From: Hypholoma sublateritium FD-334 SS-4
Taxonomy: Eukaryota; Basidiomycota; Agaricomycetes; Agaricales; Strophariaceae
Direction of reading: 5' to 3'
NCBI GenBank assembly: GCA_000827495.1
Contig: KN817628.1
Coordinates: 62,001-126,000, forward strand
Length of the DNA stretch: 64,000 nucleotides
Shown here: positions 33,806 through 45,504 of the stretch, piece by piece
Numbering within the stretch: the stretch's first letter is position 1
Layout: each line of letters starts with the position of its first letter
Notes under the pieces: generated by a model
The model's database searches: none
What the model was told of the DNA's origin: nothing
The model's input: only the letters and a program-made list of their open reading frames with translations
Translations under genes and position numbers: made by a program

Positions 33806-34468
33806 CTAGAGCAATGTCTCTCTCTCGCACAACAAGTGACCCTTGTCGTTGAAAGCTACGCCTTCCGCGGCCAGCATATCGAGCTTTTGGTTATAACGTT
33901 TTCCTGTCTTGTGGTCCTTGCCCCATTCACCGAAGAATCCGCCTATAAATAGACTGGAAGCGATGACTCGATGGCATGGTACCGATGGACTGAAAGGATT
34001 ATTTCTCAACGCATTGCCCACTGAAGAAGTATAATGAGCTGGAGGTCTGCTGGGATAAATTTTACAATATACGTACCAGAGCGAGGAGACCCGCCAGCAG
34101 ATAGTGCAACGTCCTTGTAGGTCGCGACCTTCCCCTTCGGTATTGTCAGCACGAAATCATACACGTCCCATTGGTGGGGTGTTAATCGCTGGTCAAGCGT
34201 CAGATTCAGGCATGGCAGTAGTATAAAAATTAGCTGCCTTTCCGAGCTTCGTCCTGTACGCCGCTCGATCGCGGGCTGTCGTGGGGAAATATATTTCGGG
34301 TGTGCTGGAAGAGGTCGCCGATGCTGTGGATGTTTTCTGAGCGTCGCCATCTCTCACGCAAGGTATAGCGGCTACTGTGGGCGTGAGATTGGTGAAATAC
34401 TGCGAGCTTAGAGCCTCCTCATCGCTTTGACTGGTATGAACGAGTTTGTTGGATCTGTGGACGGGCAT
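33806..34468 (-). CDS. MGT1: O6-alkylguanine-DNA alkyltransferase (MGMT/Ogt family)
   Basis: Exons 34468-34238, 34188-34077 and 34020-33806 encode 185 residues, the usual size. The DNA-binding and active-site region is complete: PHQWDVYDFVLTIPKGKVAT, the arginine finger in LRNNPF, the acceptor-cysteine motif PCHRVI (Cys130), then GGFFGEWG. The protein repairs O6-alkylguanine by irreversible transfer of the alkyl group to that cysteine, in the nucleus. The first intron begins with GC rather than GT (AAG|GCAGCT at 34237, ending CCAG); only this junction restores the frame into TPHQWDVYDF. The first ~60 residues are variable and polar. The gene is divergent from the alpha/beta hydrolase, with 351 bp between starts. 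Confidence 0.9.
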
Positions 34469-34743
34469 GAAGGATGTAAGCAAGGTGGCGAATGACTCCG
34501 ACGCGACGGCGATAGTGATTCATGTATCGCGTGATTTATGCTTAGGGCAGGGTAGGTCGTGATAATTTTAGCCTGTTTTCATTTGCTTTATCCGATGATT
34601 GAATGTTGACCTCCGTAAACCTCTAATGCTTTCTAATCGTATGTTTGGTAGACGGCGTACGGGTTGAGGATCTTGTGCGGGATGGCCAAGGCAAGTGCGT
34701 CGCGGAACCGTATCGTTGCGCTGCTGTCATTTGATTTCGAGCC

Positions 34744-34752
34744 TATATAAAG
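34744..34752 (+). promoter_or_regulatory. TATA box of the alpha/beta hydrolase gene
   Basis: TATATAAAG, 68-76 bp before ATG 34820, a typical distance for a fungal TATA element. Confidence 0.55.
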
Positions 34753-34819
34753 TCACGTAGACCCTGGCCGTTATAGAAGAAAGGAAGCCCTTCCCTGTTT
34801 GCTTTCGACATCCATCACC

Positions 34820-36021
34820 ATGCTCTCAGAGTCGTACGTTATCGACCCCACACCCGAATATCCCCTATTCCTCGTTGCGAAGCGGTACTGGGTACCCGAA
34901 TTCGAGCGGCACGCGGCGAACCCCGCAGCGATGACGCTTATCGTGCTGCACTCGACGAGTTTCCACAAGGAGACCTGGGAACCCGCGCTGGAGGACCTCT
35001 TCGCCCTGGCTGCGCAGCCCCGCAGCACGGCGCCTATCCGCGAGGCATGGGCAATCGACTGCCCAAACCACGGCGAGGCGGGGGCGCGTAACCATGATAC
35101 GCTCCGTGGACCCGACTTTGTCGAGTGTGCGTACACACCCCTCTGGACCCTCAATTGCTCACGGCCCGCGCAGTCTCCTGCGAGAAGTATGCGCAGGCCG
35201 TGCACCGCTTTCTGTCTGCACACCCGTCGGCGGCGTTCAAGCGGCGGCGCCTTGTTGGCATCGGACACTCGTTGGGCGCCAACGCAATGTGCGTTGCCCC
35301 TTTTGCTTGCTTGATGTCCTGCCTGATGTGCATCGCAGGATCCTTCTTCAAGACGTACAGCCCTTGTTTGCATTCTCGACACTCATCATCGTCGAGCCGA
35401 TGTTAAGCGCCGGGGGCGCCGAACACCTTGCGCCCTTACGCAACAAGCTCGTGGGACGCGCGCGCAAGCGCACCAAGTGTTGGACGTCGCTCGCTGAGGC
35501 TCGTCGCGACTATAGCCAGCGTGGACGGCACGGTGCGAAGTGGGATCCGCGGGTCCTGGACTTGTTTATCGTGCGTCATTCCTCGTTCCTCATTCGCGAG
35601 ACGGCCCGCGCCTGACGCCGCATAGCGCCATGCGTTGCATTGGAGGCCGAGCGTTCAGCGCTTTGACATCTCCTGCATGCGTGAACAGGAGGTGGCCATG
35701 TACATGGACACGGAGGGCGCCATCAAGCCCGTCAGCATTCTTGACGTCATCTGCCGGCACATACCCATTCACATCGCTCTGGGTGGTAAATCAGATCTTA
35801 TTCCGCCTCACGTACACCCGGCATTGGTCGATCCCAAGTCAGGCCGTGTGTTCGCATCAGTCACAACAATCGCGGGTGTCGGCCATCTGGTGCGCTTTTA
35901 TCTGTTGAACGTGTTCCCCCAAATTGATTTTGTTCAGATACCACAAGAAGTGCCGAAAGCGTTGGCTGCCTATATTTTTACAGTGCTCGCAGGCGACATC
36001 CCTATTCTGCCTCGTCTATGA
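34820..36021 (+). CDS. Alpha/beta hydrolase superfamily protein
   Basis: Five exons: 34820-35126, 35174-35288, 35339-35570, 35626-35889, 35938-36021; 333 residues. After AMTLIVLHSTSFHKETWEP (first strand and oxyanion region) comes the nucleophile elbow GIGHSLGAN (Ser about 135), an acid-bearing segment, and the catalytic-His motif GVGHLIPQEVP. The last motif is contiguous only when a 48-nt intron (35890-35937) is removed; that intron is a multiple of three and leaves the frame open if retained. The substrate is unknown; similar fungal enzymes are often annotated as toxin-biosynthesis-like or ester hydrolases without proof. A TATA box precedes it. Tail-to-tail with the dNTPase gene, 295 bp apart. 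Confidence 0.85.
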
Positions 36022-36316
36022 TATTGAGTTTGTGCCTATTTCTGGGACTGCTTGATTAAAGTTCTTGTCGAACTTCTCTGACCATGCATTCTTGCTTCTT
36101 GAACTTGCATTACGGACTGTCGAAACTTATTAATTGTAAGGGGCGATTCCTCGCCGAATTGTATTCTTGAAATGTTGTGCTGAGTTGCCATGTTGTATCT
36201 TCCAATATTGTAACGCGACCTCTAGTATAGGATATCTTGATATGCTGATAGAAAAATTGGACTAGTATGCCTTTGAGTGATAAAGTATAGTTTCAGTGCT
36301 GCTATCGACTGGAATT

Positions 36317-38503
36317 TCATGAGGTGCTTGAATTGGCCTCTCTTCGTCGCTTGACTCCTCTTCCTTGTGACGGACTGCTCGGTTTCGGTAGGTTAGGCAT
36401 CGTGGTGAAAACATTGTTCGAAAACGGCGTGCTCTTAGTGCTCTTCAGCCTGCCCTCGCGCGGGATGACACCCAGGCTCGCCTTACGCAGCAGTGCCTTC
36501 GGCGTCGAAGGCGCCTCCACATCAGTCTCAGGCGGAGTCGTCGCCATTTCCACGTCCTCCCCGGCATAGTGCGAATCGCTTTCCTCTTCCTCGTCCTCGT
36601 CACTGTCTTGCCCGAGATCCTTCAGAACGGCGCGATACCCCGCCTGAACTAGCGCCATATACTCCACTTTCTTCGTAAATATTGTCAGAACGTCTTCTGC
36701 GAAGTACTTGGGCAGGACGTTGGTAATAACACCATGTGTTGCGTGCCGCGATTCTGTGAATAGAAGAAAGAAAAAAGGAGGGAATCAGAATCACGGTGAC
36801 ATTTTAATAGAGCCGGCATAATACTTACTGTCAGGGCTCCTCTTCGAATAGAATCGAACGAAGTCTACAGGATTTAGTTCGCGCATTCCGTAGCTCCTAG
36901 TCGAGAAATCCACGATGACGTCCGATTCTTCTAAGGTACACGTAGTATCTTGCGTTAAAGTTGCTATCTTCTTAATCTCCGCGATAATGCGTGAGGAGGT
37001 AATGTTGTCCCGGAATAATTGACGCATTGGCCATTCGATGCTTTTGAAGTCGACATGTCTGTAGAGTTTGCGGACATGGATGCAGCGCAAGATTTCGCGG
37101 GCCTTTGCAAGCTCCTACTGACTTGTAGGTACGCATCCACTAGGTAACAAGACAAACAACTATCTCACCGGCGATTTGGAGGACTCTATTTCAGTCATTA
37201 TGTGGTCCGAAAGATCGACATATTGATCGGAGTCGAATATTCGTTGTGCAATCTTCAGATGAGGATCAGCGGCAGTGAGAGCGTCCACAATCATGTATTC
37301 AATTGCTCTGGCTTTTAGCGCACAGAAATTGACAGCCGTCATGTGAAGCAAAAGCACGAAAGAAAGAAGACTCACTGGTTTTGTGATTATATAGATCTGT
37401 GTGCATGTTGAAGCGAGCTAGGAAGAAGTTGTGCACCAAGTTGATGTCCTTCATGTTGTAGCATATCTGACCGTTGAGCACACGAGCCGAATCCAAAAGC
37501 CTGTATATATGCGTCAATTTCATGCAATACGAGCAGATAGTGTCATATCAAGGATACCTCTGGATATCCAAATTGAGCGGATGGCTGCACATATGGGAAT
37601 CCCGACCTAAATAGTCAAACCTAGGTGCCGGTCAATCGACGAAGTGTTCATGTTATGAACGTATTCGTACTTGTCGACGTCGAGCCCGTTCCGTTTGTTA
37701 GCGACAATATCGAACAGGAAACCCTTTTCGTCGGGCCTTTAATATCGTTAGAAAAATGCATACACAGGACAAGCAGACCGTCATACACTCGGGCGTGTTC
37801 TCCAGCAATGAGTGCTTTGATGAATTTATGATCTTTATCCGGGAGAGGGATGTTATTTTTGGAGACTAGATCGTCGAACATCATCTCTGAGCCTATTTCA
37901 TGCGTCCATTTCACATCTTTCCTGTTTGCATATACGCTGAGCACTTTGAAGGGATACTAGAAAGACTTGATATCATGCTTACAGAACGGCTGGTATGAAT
38001 AAGTTATCCCAAACATGGCTCCATGGCCCATGCCCAAGATCATGGCAGAGTCCCGCGATTTCGACACATGCAACGTCGCGGTCGGTAATGTCTAACGCGC
38101 GTTGCGTAGTTTGTAGGTGCAACGCCATCTTTCGCGCGAGGTATGCCACGCCTTTCAACAGAGAATTCATTATATTTAATGTAGCGTGCTGTGCGATCGA
38201 ACTCACCTAGCGAATGCTCAAAGCGCGTATGGGTCGCGGCTGGCCAGACGTAGCTGGTAGTTCCAAGTTGCTTGATGTTCCGGAGCCGTTGGAATTGTGC
38301 ACTGAGTGCGTCAGATGAACAATTCGGCAGGGATAGAGAAAAATCGACCTACGTATCAATAAATGCAGCAAGTGCGGGGTATACTTGAACTTAAAAAGGT
38401 CGACGCGTCAATGAGTCGGGGGTGTTAAGAGAGGAAAATCCGTACTGTTGCCATGTATAGGGTCCTTGATATCCCTAGTCTGAACAGCGCACGAATAATC
38501 CAT
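36317..38503 (-). CDS. HD-domain dNTP triphosphohydrolase, SAMHD1-like
   Basis: Eleven exons: 38503-38446, 38389-38353, 38301-38207, 38151-37983, 37936-37787, 37736-37671, 37620-37558, 37500-37376, 37311-37169, 37114-36829, 36753-36317; 542 residues. Motifs follow SAMHD1 order: [30 protein letters not shown] (metal His), [11 protein letters not shown] (HD pair), [22 protein letters not shown] (catalytic-core Asp), [10 protein letters not shown]. The enzyme class cleaves dNTPs to nucleosides and triphosphate and limits dNTP pools. No SAM domain is seen. The C-terminal ~110 residues are acidic then basic ([10 protein letters not shown]), possibly a nuclear signal. The start may be further 5': the frame stays open past ATG 38503 to a possible acceptor near 38604. 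Confidence 0.92.
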
Positions 38504-39899
38504 CTCCGGAAGCTTTTCAGCGCCGTTTTCCTTTGAGAGCTGTGGAACAACGGCAGCCTGAACTCGACTCTTGAGGCGATCGGGACTCGTGTTCTTTGAA
38601 GTGCCTAAGCAACAGTGAATGTCAAAGAACCGTATACATAAGGATTTTCAAGGGCGTACTATGAGACAGCTAGATGAGATGACGTGCGGGGCGCTTTTGT
38701 TGGTGACGTTCAGACTGCAAAATGGGGGCAGTGTCGACAAAGGGAGCAGGAGACAGGCTGTTGGCTGCGGTCCGGCCAGTCAATTAATTAGTCACAAACT
38801 CATGTAAACAAAATTTGTAGAGATCTGATCAAGATCTTCAACCAATTCGATCTGCTAAGTTCGATTGACGCTCAAAACCCTCTTTGCATTATTGCGACTT
38901 GAAGCTTGATGTTTGAAGCTTGAGAGTTGGAAGATTTTACATACTATTCTGAGATACTACACCATAAATTCGAGTGAATCCAGAGTAGAGTGCCGCCAAA
39001 TTTAACAACAAGCCTGCTAACAGAAACCATTGCGGTGAAGTTAAGGGTTTCTGGGTCCGAAAATCATGGCGGTCTTGGCGCCACAGAGGGAAATAAGCAG
39101 TGAAATCGAGAACGTTGCGTATTCGCGAACGCCAGATTCAAAGCAGTATTTTAATTTATGCATGCTGAATACATCTTGATCAGTGCCAGTAACCGAAAAG
39201 AAGACCTCGATTCGTGCATTCTGCTGGAAATGTTGCCTCCGATTGTGACCTCCCTGAGGTTGTTTCGGGCGCAAAAGGAGCAACGTATCAATTATGAGAG
39301 AGGTAGCTCTCATACCAGTTCCCAGGCTTTCGAGTCATTGTTAAGACGTTGAATATTTGATATCGATATCTTGAGGAATTGGGAATTGTACACTGCTGAA
39401 ATTCCAGGATACGGCGTGTTGTCAACGTGTCTTTTGGTGATAAGTTGTGATCAGCCTTTTGGGCCGAAGATATCAGGAATTATAATCGAACAAGGAGATT
39501 TTGCTTACCAGACGAAAAAATGATAATACTATGCCCTCGGAACACTATCCAGCCATCTTCTGGGTTGTCGTTCAGTTGCTTTTGACAAGCTTTTGACTTG
39601 TATGTGCAGAACAAGCACAACTTATAGTAATGTCCATGCAGTGAACTTAATGCCTTCTTGAGCCGAAAGTCGCCGCGTGTGCTCAACGAGTCATTTGATG
39701 CACAGCGATTAGCCTTGTGAAGCCACAGAGATGTCGAAAAAGGAGTTGAGATTGCGCATCCAGTCGAGGCGCGCGAAAAAGGCAGCGATCATGACATTAA
39801 GGGTCCCCGTTGTCGCCGTTTAAAACTCGAGGTCACTGTTTCTCACGTTCAGCAGCACCCTTGCATTGCCACTGGCCAGTTGAACCAACACAATACCAC
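38504..39899. other. Divergent intergenic region, about 1.4 kb
   Basis: Between the dNTPase (minus) and Rna14 (plus) starts. An upstream exon of the dNTPase may occupy 38504-38603. A CGGCCAG-TCAATTAATTA element at about 38773-38792 resembles one at 55482-55502. No other gene seen. Confidence 0.4.
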
Positions 39900-42800
39900 A
39901 TGTCGACGTTGGAGCTCGCGCCGGCGGAAGAGGACTCTTATATGGAAGATGCAGCAGGAGACCGAACGCAGCCCACAGCAGAGATCCTGAATGCGCTGTC
40001 CGCGACCGAACGAAAGAGTGAGGAGGCAGTCGTGCTGCAGACAGAATCGCAGGGGCCCCCGCCTAGTGAATATGACGCGCTCACCGCGCAGCTCGCCGAG
40101 AACCCCCACAACCCCGATGGCTGGCGCCAGCTCATCCGCATTGCTGAAGAGTCCGGCGAGATTGAGAAGATCAGTGCGGCATACGACGCGCTGCTAAAGC
40201 AGTATCCGAACAACGTGTGTATGCCGTATGTCCCGAAGCTGCGGCGCGCTGACTTCCCGCAGGCTACCGCGCAGATTCAGTATATCACTCACTTTGTGAA
40301 CGACGAGTCGACATTCGAGCACGCGGAGGAGCTTTTCAAGAAGTTTTTAATTCGTTCGCCATGCGTAGAACTTTGGATATTCTACTTGACCTATGTCCGG
40401 TGTGTGCTATTTTATATTTCGCTGGTGGTGTGCTCACGCCCTGAAAGGCGACTGAATGTGTCAGCGGCGCAGCGGGACAACATCCGCATGTCCTACGAGT
40501 TCGCGCTGAACCATGTCGGGCAGGATAAGGATAGCGGCCAGATCTGGGCGGACTACATACAGTTCCTCAAAAGTGGCGAGGTTCGTCGTTTCCGGGATCT
40601 CCCTCTTCCCGTCTTACTCTTTTTAGGCAACAACAACATGGGAGCAACAGCAGAAAATGGATTCGCTCCGCAAGGTGTACCATCGCGCCGTACAAATCCC
40701 CCTGGACAACGTCGAACGCCTGTGGCAGGAGCTTGAGGCATTTGAGACGAGCCTGAACAAGATCACAGCAAAGAAATTCATGGCCGACCTGTCCCCCGCC
40801 CACATGCAGGCCCGCACCACCCTCCGGCAACTTGTGAACCACGTCACACCGTTGTACGCGCAGTCCCCGAACGAACTCTTCCTCCCGTCGCTACCCCGCT
40901 TCGATGCTTCGGAACGTTCCTTGGTCGGCAAGTGGAAGGCATACCTAAAATGGGAGGAAAGCAATCCCCTGGAGATAGAGGAGAAGGAGAAGGCAACTCT
41001 GATCACCAGAATACAGGGCGTGTATCGCAAGGCAGTGATCCGGATGCGCTATTATACAGAGATCTGGTCTGTCCTTTTTCAATATCTATTGATTCACAAT
41101 CTAACACGATAATCAGGTTCATGGCGTATACTTGGACCAATAGTGCGGGGAAGCACGACGAAGCCATGACAATATTGAAGGCAGGGCTTGAAGCCAACCC
41201 ATCCAGGTCCGCTTGATCACTGGTACAACATGTGCACATGCTAATTGGGTTTACAGCTTTCTTTTGACGTTTGCCTATACCGAAGCCCTGGAGATAAAAA
41301 AGGATTTCGCAGAGATCCACGCGACTTACGAGAAGTTCCTCGAGGTTCTCCGTGCCAGTTTGGTGGTCCTAGACCAGCAGAACGGCGATACCACAGTTGC
41401 TCCCCCCCCCCCAGCCACCAGCAACTACCCCGCGAATGACCCCAGCTCGCAAGCATCTTTCTCCAGCAACTCCTCCGATGATAGACCTAAGCAGCAGACG
41501 ACGGAACTGCAGAAGCGGCGGACTGAGTATGGTCTCGTATGGATCATGTATATGCGCTTTGCAATGCGCTCAGAGGGAGTTAAGCCCTCAAGGGCGATCT
41601 TCGCAAAGGCAAGGAAGGATGGGAAGGCACCTTGGGAAGTATACGAAGCTGCAGGTAGGCCGCTATGCTCTAGTTTTCTCTAATTTTCTTTATTGATGAT
41701 TTGTGTGTTCTCGTCTGTAGCTCTGATGGAGTACCATTGCTCGGACGACAAATTAGTAGCGAGCCGGATCTTCGAGAAGGGTCTTGATACCTTTGGTGAC
41801 GAGATCGAGTATGTTCTACGGTACCTCAGCTTCCTCATTTCTATCAATGATATGAAGAGTGCGTTCATCATTCAATGTCAGTCTCTACCTCGCTGATGAC
41901 AGTGTCTAGATGCCCGAGCCCTGTTCGAACGTGTTATCTCTACTTTCCCCCCTGAGCGTGCGCGCCCGCTCTGGGAACGGTGGGCACGATACGAGTACCA
42001 ATATGGTGATCTTGAGGCATCCCTCAAACTCGAGAAACGCATGGCTGAGGTGTATACTTCAGGTGCGTTTTTTTTCAAACTATACCTGATTTCCTTCTAC
42101 CTTAGTTGACTAACTTTCTTGTACAGATCCGCCGATCAAACGCCTCGCCCAACGGTACATGTATCTTGGCACAGATGCCATCGCAGACCGTGACCTCGGC
42201 TTTGCAATCGCCCGCCGCGCGCACCCCGCAGGAGCGGGGTCCACCCTGGTGCGCACGGAAACGTCAACCTCGCTCCTTGCCTCCTCACAGGGCAACACCT
42301 CGGGCACGGTCGCCGCCCCGTCGACTACACAGCAAGCGCAGAACAAGCGCGCAGCGTCGCCGCCGGAGCACCGCAAGCGGGATGAGTCGCGTACGGGCGG
42401 CGCCCCCGGGGGAGGCTCGGGCGAGTACTCTTCGGGCCATAAGCGCGCGCGCCCGCAGTCGCCGCCTGTGCGTGATCGCGAGACGCGGTGGGGTCGCCGC
42501 GATGTGCCAGCAGTACCTGTATGGGACCGCGAGGAGCGCGGCGGGCGTGGGCGGGATGGAGGTCCGCGCGGAGGGCAAGGACGAGACTTTGAGGAAGAGA
42601 AAGGGCGCCATGTGCAGCTACCTGGCGTGGTGTCGTGGTTCATCGGGGAGCTGCCGACGCCGGCGTCATTCGACGGTACACGTTGGTTAGTTATTCACTG
42701 AATTGTTACTGATTGTCGTACACATAGGGCCCGTCTTTCGGACGGATGACTTGATGAACCTGTTCCGGAATGCGGTCATACCTAATTCTTCTGTGCGCGC

Positions 42801-42952
42801 GAAGTCGCCGCCTCCCCCACCACGAAGTGGTACGTATATTCCTTCTATATTTATCGAATCCCACTGAAGGTGTTACAGGCGGCGGACGGCCCCCTCCTGA
42901 TTACGGTCCATACCAGGGCCCAAACAGTGCCCGCGGACGACGAGGATACTAG
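39900..42952 (+). CDS. RNA14: mRNA 3'-end-processing factor Rna14/CstF77 (suppressor of forked)
   Basis: Ten exons: 39900-40399, 40448-40580, 40627-41066, 41117-41206, 41257-41654, 41721-41858, 41910-42062, 42127-42675, 42728-42829, 42879-42952; 858 residues. After an acidic leader the protein is a chain of HAT repeats with the expected Trp/Tyr spacing ([61 protein letters not shown]) and the family-specific FMAYTW and [12 protein letters not shown] segments. The final ~200 residues are low-complexity, with RDRE and Arg/Gly motifs and an RG-rich end; the conserved [12 protein letters not shown] and [16 protein letters not shown] segments match the monkeytail region that contacts Rna15. It is a nuclear scaffold of cleavage factor IA/CstF that positions pre-mRNA for cleavage and polyadenylation. 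Confidence 0.95.
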
Positions 42953-44383
42953 AATGCATTTGGTTTTGGACATATTGGAGGGTGACTCCGAAATTATGCC
43001 CATCCCACTCTACATAATGGGGAATTTTCCTCGACAAAAGTTGGACAGAGGGTTGGTTCGACTGGGTTCATAATAACTTAGCACGGGCTGGCGGTGGCAT
43101 TGCAGCGGCATTGACAATGCCTCAATGCTACTCAACTAGCTAATTCCTAGACTTGAACCTAGCGAATCCCGCTTGTAACGCTAGGTTAGGCGACTTAATT
43201 TGGCAAAATAAAAAGCAGTTGCATCGCGTTAAATATTCAATGGAAGCACGGGGGACCGTCAACAAAATTATAGCTGTTCGTATCTTTGAACATGGGATGA
43301 ACGTCAATCTGGCAATGCTAGTGATCAGGCGATCATGTTGGCAAGAGTTCCTAATTTTCAGCCTTTTCTGAGGTGTCGGTTGAACACCATACCTCTTACT
43401 CGCAGTTGCCCACCGAAGGACATGCACTGCTTGGACGAAATAATAGGTTTGAAAGTTTTCTGAGGAGCATTGGGAAGGCGCCATACTATTTTTGTAACCC
43501 ACATTGCAGAACTGCTAAAGAGGACCAGCTTTTGGATCGTCAGCATAGCTTCCCTTCGTCTATATCGCATCCTGAAAATCGAAGACGCATGTACTACCCT
43601 ATGTAAGTAGTGCATAAGTACTATGTAATGGCCGCATATTCGTTGTATACATGATACATGATGCATGATCGGTTGTGTTAACAGGGTCTGAAAAATTACA
43701 ACACACTTACTCAACCGCAATTTTTTTTTTGAAGACTGTTCTCTGCTATACATATATACAAATCGACTATACGACTATCAAGTTTATGAATGAATATATT
43801 CTTTGGCTCGCCACACCTCGTGGCTATTGCATACAGTGTAGTTGGTACATTCGGCGGCATGTTGGAATAGCATCCATATGCACAGCTTTGGCGTTTACTG
43901 CAGGCCAGTAGAATCATCTTAAGTTGCACCGTAGCCACTTTAAACCAGGCGTAAGACGCGCTCTTACAATTGGCGCAGAATCTGCTCAAGCGAACATAAC
44001 GCTGCGGATGCCCTTCATTCAAGTTGCAGATCACTGAGGCAGCACCATCAAGAGATATTCGTCGAGACGGCAATGCAGGTTTGCTTCAAGGCGAAGATGT
44101 AGGGGGCTTTAAAGCGACAGAAACTGAATTGACGTGCTGCGGATGTCCGGCGGAGTGATGTTTTCAATGCATATCATATGAAAGAGATGGAAAAGAAAAT
44201 GCATATGCAACGATAGACGTGAGTTGGCGAGGGGCGACATATAATGCATAACAATTCCAACACTGGGCCCATACCGACCAACCGCCTCGCTCACCGCAGG
44301 AAATTGCCCGCCCAAAAAGCTTCCCTCGTCTCTCGCGGTAGAGCACCCCCGATCCCACCGTGCGTATCTTTTGAGTGAGGTTT
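42953..44383. other. Convergent intergenic region, about 1.4 kb
   Basis: 3' flanks of Rna14 (plus) and eL18 (minus). AT-rich, with small unconnected frames only; 43600-43790 has TATA/CATGAT-rich simple sequence. Confidence 0.45.
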
Positions 44384-45161
44384 TTAGACCTTGAAACCCT
44401 TGGACTTTCTGCGACCACGACCCTGCTCGAACTTGCGACCCTTGGAGGTTGTGTAGGGCTTCTTGTTCTTGTGGGGTCCTAGATAGCAAGATGAGACCGA
44501 GTGTGAAAGGAACAGAAAAAAGACATACCCATGCCGAAATGCTTGTAAGCCTCCCGGGCAGTCTTGACACCCCTCAGCAGGATGGTGTTGGCACCAGTGG
44601 GTGCACGGAGTGCAAGCTGGTCCAGGGTCAGGGCCTCACCGCCAGCGGCAATGATGCGCTCCTTGGCGGATTGGGTGAACCGCAGGGCGGCAATGGTGAC
44701 CTTGGGGAGGACGGCAAGACGAATGTCATCGGTGACGGTACCGACTTGGACAATAATCTTTGACGAGAGCTCGGGTGCGTTGACGGTCTCCTTTACGATG
44801 CGGGAGAGGGAGAGGGGGGCGCGGTTGTTTTTGGAGAGGAAAAGACGGTGCAGGATCACCTATTTGAGTCATTATTGTTAAGTACATGAATCGCTGTAAA
44901 ATTGCAAGTTTAATGCACCTTGTTGAAGTTGGCATCGGTACGGCGAGCCAGGAAGCGGTACAGCTATTCAAAAGGACCGTCAGAGTCCACCTTCTCCACC
45001 GGAAACTGCTGGCTATGTACCTTCACGAGGAGAAGCAGATACGGATCCTCGCTCTTGGGTGCGGTGCGGATCCCCTTCTTGACGTGGTGGGCGGTGATGT
45101 CGATACCCTAGAATGCTGTCAGTAGGCTGCTCGGCACCGTCAGCGACGACGAGCTCACCAT
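44384..45161 (-). CDS. RPL18: 60S ribosomal protein eL18
   Basis: Five exons: 45161-45159, 45107-45021, 44963-44919, 44859-44529, 44478-44384; 186 residues, the normal size. Signature segments: [53 protein letters not shown], the [20 protein letters not shown] block, and the basic tail [19 protein letters not shown]. eL18 is a component of the large cytosolic ribosomal subunit. The first coding exon is just the ATG, with the intron starting at the next base; this places an intron at the very start of the message, common in highly expressed ribosomal-protein genes. The gene is head-to-head with the Tra2-like gene, 343 bp between start codons. Confidence 0.96.
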
Positions 45162-45504
45162 CTTGACGGTTGGCCGAATATGGTGTTTGGGGCTGTTGTG
45201 TGACACTCTCTGGGGCTTGATGAACTGTACAGATTACAGATTGAGTTCAAGCTCCGCTTAAACTCCCATCGGCGTACTTCTCTCTTTTCTCCTCGCTCGC
45301 GCGGGCGAATGTCGTCCGGTGCTTTGGAGATTGTTGCTGGATTATGTCGCCGTCGTCGGCTCACATTACGTCTGCTGAATATACTGCTGGATGTGCTGTA
45401 TCTGAGGAATGAGTTTACGCTAAGTTTACAGTAGCGACGGCTGCGGCCTTAGAATGCATTTTTCACGCCAAACAAGTCATAACACCCCTTCTTTCTGAAC
45501 CATC
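45162..45504. promoter_or_regulatory. Shared 343-bp bidirectional promoter region
   Basis: Separates the start codons of eL18 (minus) and the Tra2-like gene (plus). A pyrimidine-rich stretch (TTCTCTCTTTTCTCC-type at about 45280-45296) is present; no strong TATA. Both genes have an ATG-only first coding exon, so regulatory sequence may extend into both first introns. Confidence 0.5.

Noticed and set aside
42110..42643. 177-codon minus-strand frame and a parallel plus-strand frame from 42106
   Set aside because: Both are shadows of the Arg/Gly-rich exon 8 of Rna14, whose frame agrees with the family.
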